A stretch of 64,000 bases of DNA from Brachybacterium subflavum. GTDB taxonomy: Bacteria > Actinomycetota > Actinomycetes > Actinomycetales > Dermabacteraceae. Location: the NCBI RefSeq assembly GCF_009299795.1, contig NZ_VIGP01000006.1:1-64000 (forward strand), in the 5' to 3' direction. The translations under genes and the position numbers were made by a program. Shown one piece after another: positions 58,624 to 64,000 of this stretch (within the stretch, counting starts at the first letter, position 1; each line of letters starts with the position of its first letter). The notes beneath the pieces were generated by a model. That model was not told the DNA's origin, did not search any database, and worked only from the letters and a program-made list of their open reading frames with translations.

Positions 58624-60027
58624 ATGACGCACGCCCCCACCACCGACGACTCCCCGTCGACCCCCACCGGCACCGCCCAGCCCGAGCGCAGCGTCGGCGA
58701 TCTCGTGCGCGCGGCCGTCTCCGGCTGGCTGGGCACGGCGCTGGAGTTCATGGACTTCCAGCTCTACTCGCTGGCCGCGGCGCTCGTGTTCAGCGAGCTC
58801 TTCTTCGCGAACGACGACCCCGGCATGGCCGTGGTCGGCGCCATGGCGACCTACGGCGTCGGCTACATCGCCCGGCCCGTCGGCGCCTGGTTCTTCGGCC
58901 GCATGGGCGACCGCATCGGGCGTCGCAAGGTGCTGTTCTACACGATCGTCATCATGGGGCTCGCGACCGCCCTGATCGGCGTCCTGCCCGTGTACTCACA
59001 GGTCGGGATGCTCGCGCCGGCGCTGCTGGTGGTCCTGCGGCTCCTGCAGGGCTTCGGCGCGGGCGCCGAGATCTCCGGCGCCGGGGTCATGCTCTCCGAG
59101 TACGCGCCCGCCCGCCGACGCGGCGTGATCGCCTCGCTGGTCGCCCTCGGCACCAACTGCGGCACCCTGTTCGCCTCCGGCATCTGGGCGATCCTGCTGG
59201 TCGCCGTCACCGATCAGCAGCTCATGGACTGGGCGTGGCGCATCCCGTTCGTCGCGAGCGCCCTGGTCATGGTCTTCGCCGTGTGGGTGCGCCTCAGCCT
59301 CAAGGAGAGCCCCGTCTTCGAGGCGCGCGATGACGTCGTCGAGGGAGAGGCCGTCACCGCCGCCGACGTCCAGACCGGGGACGCCCCCGCCGAGGCCGTC
59401 CGGGCGGTCGAGGCGAAGTCCCTGACCTTCAAGTCCGTGGCCGTCGCCTTCCTGCTGCGCTTCGGGCAGGCCGGCAACTCCGGCATGATCCAGACCTACC
59501 TGATCTCCTTCATCACCGTCGTGCTGATGCTGAACAAGCAGCTCTCGACCGAGGTCGTCATCATCTCCTCGCTGGTCGCCTTCGCGACCGTGCCGATCGT
59601 CGGCGCGCTCGGCGACCGCTTCGGCCGCCGCACGATGTACGGGGTGACCAGCGCCGCCGCGCTCGTGCTCGCGGTGCCCTGCATGCTCGCGATCTCGAGC
59701 GGCACCACCTGGAAGGTGATCGTCGGCTACGTGGTCATCCACAACGTCTCCGTGATGTCGATGTCCTCGATGGAGAACCTCACCCTGCCCGAGATCTTCG
59801 GGGCGAAGAACCGCTACCAGGCCACGGCCGTCGTCCGCGAGATCGCCGCCATCATCGCCACCGGCGTGGCACCCGTGGTCGCCGCCGCCTGGGTCACCGC
59901 CGCCTCCGGCTCCTGGATCCCGGTCGCCGTGATCATCGCGTTCTTCAGCGCCTGCGCGCTGTTCGCCGCGATCTGGATGAAGGAGGTCGCCGGTCGCGAC
60001 CTCACCGATCCCGAGCCGGCGATGTGA
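58624..60027 (+). CDS. MFS transporter, metabolite:H+ symporter (MHS) type
   Basis: The 467-residue membrane protein has 12 predicted helices. The MFS loop motif FGRMGDRIGRRKVL lies between helices 2 and 3, with a second copy, LGDRFGRRTMYG, after helix 8. SGWLGTALEFMDFQLYSLAAALVF is the MHS-type first helix and RLLQGFGAGAEISGAGVMLSEYAP a further family block. MHS carriers import organic and sugar acids with protons. The central loop (~235-265) is acidic and disordered. It is encoded 148 bp after the dehydrogenase gene, with CGAAGGAGCACG before the ATG, and is the natural importer for the operon's aldonate substrate. Confidence 0.92.
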   Translation: MTHAPTTDDSPSTPTGTAQPERSVGDLVRAAVSGWLGTALEFMDFQLYSLAAALVFSELFFANDDPGMAVVGAMATYGVGYIARPVGAWFFGRMGDRIGRRKVLFYTIVIMGLATALIGVLPVYSQVGMLAPALLVVLRLLQGFGAGAEISGAGVMLSEYAPARRRGVIASLVALGTNCGTLFASGIWAILLVAVTDQQLMDWAWRIPFVASALVMVFAVWVRLSLKESPVFEARDDVVEGEAVTAADVQTGDAPAEAVRAVEAKSLTFKSVAVAFLLRFGQAGNSGMIQTYLISFITVVLMLNKQLSTEVVIISSLVAFATVPIVGALGDRFGRRTMYGVTSAAALVLAVPCMLAISSGTTWKVIVGYVVIHNVSVMSMSSMENLTLPEIFGAKNRYQATAVVREIAAIIATGVAPVVAAAWVTAASGSWIPVAVIIAFFSACALFAAIWMKEVAGRDLTDPEPAM

Positions 60028-60073
60028 CCGTCTCCCGCCCCGACTCCGCCACCGACCACCCGAGAGGACTCTC

Positions 60074-61312
60074 ATGAGCATCCGCAGCATCGACGTCGAC
60101 GTCACCAGCCCGGGACGCAACTTCGTCACCGCGATCGTCACCACGGACGACGGCGTGACGGGTCTGGGCGACGGCACCCTCAACGGCCGCGAGCTCGCCG
60201 TCGCCTCCTACCTGCGCGATCACGTCGCGCCCACGCTCATCGGCCGCGACGAGACGCAGATCGAGTCGACCTGGCAGTACCTCTACCGCAGCCCCTACTG
60301 GCGGCGCGGACCGGTGACGATGGCCGCGGTCGCCGCGATCGACATGGCCCTGTGGGACATCGCCGCCAAGCGCGCGGGCGTGCCGCTGTACCGGCTGCTG
60401 GGCGGCGCGAGCCGCACCGGGCTGATGACCTACGCCCACGCCTCCGGCACCGACCTCGCCCACCTGGACGACGCGATCCGCGGCTACGTCGAGCAGGGCT
60501 TCCAGGCCGTGCGCATCCAGACCGGCGTGCCGGGCCTGGGCCAGATCTACGGGGTGCACGACTCCGCGCCCGGCGGTGCCTACGAGTACGAGCCCGCAGG
60601 CCGTCTCGCGGCCGACGCCCCGCGCCGCCCCGACGAGGAGACCTGGGACACCGCCGCCTACCTGCGGCACCTGCCGACGGTCTTCGAGCACGTGCGCAGC
60701 GAGTTCGGCCCCGAGCTGCACCTGCTGCACGACGGCCACCACCGCATGCGCCCCATCGAGGCCGCCCGCCTGGCGCGCGACCTCGAGCCCTACCGCCCGT
60801 TCTGGCTCGAGGACTGCACCCCCGGCGAGGACCAGAGCGCACTGCGCCTGGTGCGCGAGCACTCCACCACGCCGCTCGCGATCGGCGAGGTCTTCAACTC
60901 CGTCTTCGACTACCAGACGCTCATCACCGAGCGGCTCATCGACTACGTGCGCTCCTCCGCCACCCACGCCGGCGGCGTGACCGGCCTGCGCCAGCTGATG
61001 ACCTTCGCCGGGATCTACGGCATCCGCTCCGGCTTCCACGGGCCGACGGACGTCTCCCCGGTGGGCATGGCCGCGCACCTGCACCTGGGCCTGGCGATTC
61101 ACAACTTCGGCATCCAGGAGTACATGCCGCACTCCGCGCGCACCCTCGAGGTCTTCCGCACCTCCTACACGTTCACGAGCGGCATGCTCCACCCGGGGGA
61201 GACCCCCGGCCTGGGCGTCGAGCTGGACCGCGAGGCCGCCGCCGCGCACCCGTACGAGCCCGCCTACCTGCCCGTGAACCGCCTGCGCGACGGCACCGTG
61301 CACGACTGGTGA
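60074..61312 (+). CDS. D-mannonate dehydratase family protein (ManD, enolase superfamily)
   Basis: This 412-residue enolase-superfamily dehydratase contains the ManD residues that can be read in order: Asp220 and His222 (LLHDGHHRMRP), Glu246 (FWLEDCTP), Glu272 (AIGEVFNSVFDY) and His322 (SGFHGPTDVSPVGMAAHL). Each sits exactly ten positions after its usual ManD number. These bind Mg and remove water from a six-carbon aldonate to give 2-keto-3-deoxygluconate. ManD members differ widely in efficiency and may prefer D-mannonate or D-gluconate. RspA-type members encoded beside a gulonate dehydrogenase can be slow enzymes. The following KDPG aldolase and KDG kinase genes fit the product. Confidence 0.9.
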   Translation: MSIRSIDVDVTSPGRNFVTAIVTTDDGVTGLGDGTLNGRELAVASYLRDHVAPTLIGRDETQIESTWQYLYRSPYWRRGPVTMAAVAAIDMALWDIAAKRAGVPLYRLLGGASRTGLMTYAHASGTDLAHLDDAIRGYVEQGFQAVRIQTGVPGLGQIYGVHDSAPGGAYEYEPAGRLAADAPRRPDEETWDTAAYLRHLPTVFEHVRSEFGPELHLLHDGHHRMRPIEAARLARDLEPYRPFWLEDCTPGEDQSALRLVREHSTTPLAIGEVFNSVFDYQTLITERLIDYVRSSATHAGGVTGLRQLMTFAGIYGIRSGFHGPTDVSPVGMAAHLHLGLAIHNFGIQEYMPHSARTLEVFRTSYTFTSGMLHPGETPGLGVELDREAAAAHPYEPAYLPVNRLRDGTVHDW

Positions 61313-61318
61313 GCGACG

Positions 61319-61339
61319 GCGGGCCGTCCGTCGGCCCGC
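61319..61339 (+). terminator. Hairpin inside the sugar-acid operon, possible attenuator
   Basis: GCGGGCC (61319-61325) pairs perfectly with GGCCCGC (61333-61339) over a 7-nt loop, 6 bp after the ManD stop. The 100-bp gap before the aldolase gene is the largest after the transporter. It could reduce expression of the last two genes or protect mRNA ends; no promoter is obvious after it. Confidence 0.4.
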
Positions 61340-61412
61340 TCGCGGCGCATCGTGCCGCGTCGCCTTCCATCGCACCCACGCCGTCCGACCCCTCCGACCC
61401 GAGGAGCACCCC

Positions 61413-62087
61413 ATGACCGACCCCCGCACCTCCGACACGTTTCCCGCCGACCGCCTTCCGCTGCCCGAGCGCTCCCTCGCCTCGCGCCTCGTCGTCGTCA
61501 TGCGCGGCCGCGAGGCATCCCAGTACCCGCAGGTCATCGAGACGCTCGCCGGGGCCGGGGTGCGCAGCTTCGAGCTCACCCTGACCACCCCTGGCACGCT
61601 CGACGCGCTCCCGGACCTCGTCGAGCGCTTCGGCGGCGAGGCCGACCTGGGCGTCGGCACCATCACCACGCCCGAGGAGGCCCGCCGGGCCGCCGAGGGC
61701 GGCGCCGCCTACCTCGTCACCCCGGTCACCGACCCCGCCGTCATCGAGGCGTCGATCGCCGCGGGCACGCCGATCGTCCCCGGCGGCCTCACCCCCACGG
61801 AGCTGTTCACCTCGTGGCGGGCCGGCGCGAGCGCCGTCAAGGTGTTCCCCGCGGGCACCGTGGGTCCCGGATACGTCAAGGACCTGCACGGTCCCTTCCC
61901 CGACCTGCGCGTGATCCCCTCCGGCGGGGTCGACCTCTCCGCCGCCCGGGCCTGGCTCGAGGCGGGGGCCGACGCGGTCTCCGTGGGCGGTCCGCTGCTC
62001 GGCGACGCCTTCCGCGGCGGCGACCTCTCCGCGCTCGCCGACCGCGCCCGCGAGTTCGTCGCCGTGTGCGCGGAGGCGGGCAGGTGA
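61413..62087 (+). CDS. eda: KDPG aldolase (2-dehydro-3-deoxyphosphogluconate aldolase / 4-hydroxy-2-oxoglutarate aldolase)
   Basis: This 224-residue class I aldolase splits KDPG into pyruvate and glyceraldehyde-3-phosphate. The Schiff-base Lys143 lies in GASAVKVFPAG and the general-base Glu54 in SFELTLTTPG. Phosphate-binding glycines appear in IPSGGVDL and VSVGGPLL. The protein lies in the operon between ManD and the kinase that makes its substrate, and overlaps the kinase gene by GTGA. The ATG at 61413 follows GAGGAGC. Confidence 0.93.
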   Translation: MTDPRTSDTFPADRLPLPERSLASRLVVVMRGREASQYPQVIETLAGAGVRSFELTLTTPGTLDALPDLVERFGGEADLGVGTITTPEEARRAAEGGAAYLVTPVTDPAVIEASIAAGTPIVPGGLTPTELFTSWRAGASAVKVFPAGTVGPGYVKDLHGPFPDLRVIPSGGVDLSAARAWLEAGADAVSVGGPLLGDAFRGGDLSALADRAREFVAVCAEAGR

Positions 62088-63238
62088 CCGACGCGCACGG
62101 CCGACGGGCCGAGCGGGCGGGCGACGCCCACGGCCGGCGGGCCGAGCGGGCGGACGATGCGCCGCGCGTCGTCACCGTCGGCGAGACCATGGCGCTGCTG
62201 CACAGCGAGGGCATCGGCTCCCTCGCCCACGCGCGCGGCATGACCGTCGGCATCGGCGGCGCCGAGAGCAACCTCGCGATCGGCCTGCGCCGCCTCGGCG
62301 TCCCGGTCGCCTGGGCGAGCAGGGTCGGGGCCGACGAACTGGGCACCCGGGTGCTGCGCGAGCTGCTCGCTGAGCAGGTCGACGTGCGCGCCCGCATCGA
62401 CCCCGAGCGGCCGACGGGCCTGATGCTCAAGTCCCATCCCAGCGGCGGGGCGACCACGGTCCGCTACTACCGCAGCGGCTCGGCCGCCTCCGCCCTCAAC
62501 GCGCAGGAGCTCGCCGAGGATGTCCCGGACGAGCTGCTGGCGGGCGCCGACATCCTCCACCTCACGGGCATCACGCCGCTGCTGTCGCCGCAGGCGCGGG
62601 ATGCGGCCGTGGCGCTCCTCGAGCGCGCCCGCGCCGCCGGCACGCTGATCAGCTTCGACGTGAACCTGCGCTCCGCCCTGGCTCCGCGCGAGGTCGCCGC
62701 CCCGCTGCTGGCCCGCCTCGCGGCCGCCGCGGACATCGTCTTCGGCGGCACCGAGGAGCTCGAGCTCGTTGCCGACGCGCTGGGTTCGGCGAGGCAGAGC
62801 ACGGGTGCGGGGGCAGGTGCGGGCGAGCGTGCCGACACCTCCCTGCTGCGCGCCCTGCACGCCCACGGGATCCCCGAGGTGGTCGAGAAGCGCGGCGCCT
62901 ACGGCGCCCGCGCGCTCGTCGGAGCCGGAGCCGGTGCCGGAGCCGATGCGGGAGAGTCCGGTGAGGACACTGCCGGTGCCGGCCCCCGCACCGGCCCTGA
63001 GACGGCCGAGGTGCCCGGGCTCCGCGTGGACGTCGTGGACACCGTCGGCGCGGGCGACGCGTTCGTCGCCGGATACCTCAGCGCGCACCTCGAGGGGCTC
63101 GACGTCGCCGGCCGACTCGCTCGCGGCAACGAGTGCGGTGCCCTGATGTGCACGAGCCCGGGGGACTGGGAGGGCGCCGTCCACCGCGAGGGCCTCGGCC
63201 GCCTCGCCGCGGGCGCGGCGGACCCCGTCGCCCGCTGA
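62084..63238 (+). CDS. kdgK: 2-keto-3-deoxygluconate kinase (PfkB family) with low-complexity insertions
   Basis: The 384-residue ribokinase-fold enzyme phosphorylates KDG to KDPG. VGETMALLHSEGIGSLAHA and GGAESNLAIGLRRLGV are typical of KDG kinases, and DTVGAGDAFVAGYL holds catalytic Asp325. Most KDG kinases have ~310-340 residues. The extra length is an N-terminal 11-residue repeat (DAHGRRAERAG twice) and two Gly/Ala/Glu-rich insertions, near residues 240-250 (GAGAGAGERAD) and 284-310. The GTG start (62084) overlaps the aldolase stop. A later start near VVTVGE would drop the repeats. It is the last gene of the operon. Confidence 0.9.
   Translation: MTDAHGRRAERAGDAHGRRAERADDAPRVVTVGETMALLHSEGIGSLAHARGMTVGIGGAESNLAIGLRRLGVPVAWASRVGADELGTRVLRELLAEQVDVRARIDPERPTGLMLKSHPSGGATTVRYYRSGSAASALNAQELAEDVPDELLAGADILHLTGITPLLSPQARDAAVALLERARAAGTLISFDVNLRSALAPREVAAPLLARLAAAADIVFGGTEELELVADALGSARQSTGAGAGAGERADTSLLRALHAHGIPEVVEKRGAYGARALVGAGAGAGADAGESGEDTAGAGPRTGPETAEVPGLRVDVVDTVGAGDAFVAGYLSAHLEGLDVAGRLARGNECGALMCTSPGDWEGAVHREGLGRLAAGAADPVAR
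62090..62155 (+). repeat. Two tandem 33-bp units at the 5' end of the KDG kinase gene
   Basis: Two consecutive 33-bp units (62090-62122 and 62123-62155) each encode DAHGRRAERA plus one residue and differ at only a few, mostly third-position, bases. They contain GGCCGACGG-like text, the motif seen in several hairpins here. The duplication is probably recent and lies outside the enzyme fold. Confidence 0.7.
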
Positions 63239-63296
63239 CCCGTCGGCCCCGGCCCCACGCGAGCCGCTGCGCCCGGATCCCGGCCACAATGGGTCC

Positions 63297-64000
63297 ATGA
63301 CCTCCCCGATCGCGACCCTGGACTCCGTGCTCGCGCTGCTGAGGGAGGACCCGACCGGCGAGGCCGGCCTCGAGCGCCTCGCCCGCGAGGCGCACGCCCT
63401 GCCGGTCGCGGACCTCGTCTACCTCGTGCGCACGAGCGACGCGGAGCAGTCGGCCCTGCTCTTCCGCGTGCTGGACAAGAGCCAGGCGCTGCGGGTCTTC
63501 GAGGAGCTCGCGCCCCATCAGCAGGCCGAGCTGATCTCCGCCCTGCGCGACCCGCAGGTCGCCCAGATCATCGAGGACCTCGACCCCGACGACCGCGCCT
63601 CGCTCTTCGACGAGCTGCCCGCCTCCGTCGCCGAGAAGCTCCTGCACGGGCTCGACGCCGACGAGCGCGCGATGACGACGACGGTCCTGGGGTATCCGCG
63701 CGATGCCATCGGTCGGTTCATGTCGCCCGAGGTCATCGCGCTGCACCCCGAGCAGAGCGTCGCTCGGGCCCTCGCCCACCTGCGCGCCCACATCGACGAG
63801 CCCGAGACGATCTACCTGCTGCCCGTCGTCGACGGCGCGCGGAAGGTCCTCGGCGTCGTGGGCCTGCGCCGGCTGCTCGCGGAGGACGGGACGACCCGCG
63901 TCGGCGACCTCGCGCACACCGCGGTCATGGCCCGCGCGAGCGAGGAGCGCGAGCAGGTCGCGCGGCGCTTCCTCGCGGAGAAGCTGCTGGCCATGCCCAT
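63297..64000 (+). CDS. mgtE: Magnesium transporter MgtE, N-terminal part (runs off the window)
   Basis: The frame is open from the ATG at 63297 to the window edge (234 codons) and continues beyond it. The first ~135 residues form the MgtE N domain of helical repeats (LVYLVRTSDAEQSALLFRVLDKSQALRVFEEL, LISALRDPQVAQIIEDLDPDDRASLFDELP, KLLHGLDADERAMTTTVLGYPRDAIGRFMSPEV). A CBS domain begins at about residue 140 (VIALHPEQSVARALAHLR...ETIYLLPVVDGARKVLGVVGLRRLL). In MgtE these cytoplasmic parts bind Mg2+ and close the channel. The membrane part would follow to the right. The ATG was chosen because it follows the last non-coding bases; ribosome-site support is weak. Confidence 0.9.
   Translation, partial: MTSPIATLDSVLALLREDPTGEAGLERLAREAHALPVADLVYLVRTSDAEQSALLFRVLDKSQALRVFEELAPHQQAELISALRDPQVAQIIEDLDPDDRASLFDELPASVAEKLLHGLDADERAMTTTVLGYPRDAIGRFMSPEVIALHPEQSVARALAHLRAHIDEPETIYLLPVVDGARKVLGVVGLRRLLAEDGTTRVGDLAHTAVMARASEEREQVARRFLAEKLLAMP

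Overview
High-GC actinobacterial chromosome, most likely Micrococcales and possibly Brachybacterium or another Dermabacteraceae member. That assignment is an inference from the GC-biased codon use, the actinobacterial families present (Ltp lipoprotein, DUF6318, HTH-fused MurA-like enzyme, ascorbate-type PTS) and many ATGA/GTGA-coupled genes; no rRNA or marker gene settles it. I saw no tRNA, rRNA, CRISPR array, prophage or complete insertion sequence. The only mobile-element trace is a probable IS256-type end at the left edge that cuts a NUDIX gene.

Layout. 1-3.4 kb: truncated NUDIX gene, thiC with its TPP riboswitch, and an Ltp-type membrane protein. 3.4-7.7 kb: a coupled operon (GntR regulator, ADP-ribosylglycohydrolase, NCS1 permease, PfkB kinase) with the same make-up as E. 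coli yegTUVW but a different transporter. 8.7-12.2 kb: alpha/beta hydrolase and an LldR-type regulator diverging from lactate permease, with a clear promoter and operator. 12.3-14 kb: a MurA-like enzyme with an N-terminal DNA-binding domain and a palindrome at its own start. 14-21.2 kb: ascorbate-type PTS, an XRE-cupin regulator, a second LctP-type permease, and an N-acetylglucosamine-type PTS. 21.3-29.7 kb: single housekeeping or stress genes (YdcF, aldehyde dehydrogenase, VOC protein with WYL regulator, YdeI, four-carbon acid sugar kinase, TauE/SafE exporter, aldo/keto reductase).

29.8-31.7 kb: a secreted protein pair of visibly lower GC. 31.7-38.9 kb: a LacI-controlled ABC importer with a GH125 alpha-mannosidase and a Gfo/Idh/MocA oxidoreductase. 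40.7-47.1 kb: a ROK-controlled ABC importer with a GH13 alpha-glucosidase. Two members of an unrecognised protein family sit at 39.1-40.6 and 48-49 kb. 49-50.8 kb: a Tat-exported arylsulfotransferase-like lipoprotein.

51-63.2 kb: a carbohydrate and sugar-acid catabolic region. GH2 and GH127 hydrolases are followed by a mannonate oxidoreductase-type dehydrogenase. An IclR regulator then diverges from an operon of L-idonate-type dehydrogenase, MHS-type transporter, ManD dehydratase, KDPG aldolase and KDG kinase. Together these could take an aldonate such as L-gulonate or L-idonate through fructuronate, mannonate, KDG and KDPG to pyruvate and glyceraldehyde-3-phosphate; this is inferred from gene content. 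The window ends inside an mgtE magnesium transporter gene.

Overall the window is a sugar-uptake and catabolism region with a dedicated regulator beside almost every transport system. I found no wholly new system. The best leads are the HTH-MurA fusion with its own palindrome, the yeg-like operon, the aldonate cluster with an altered active site, and the unrecognised paralogue pair.
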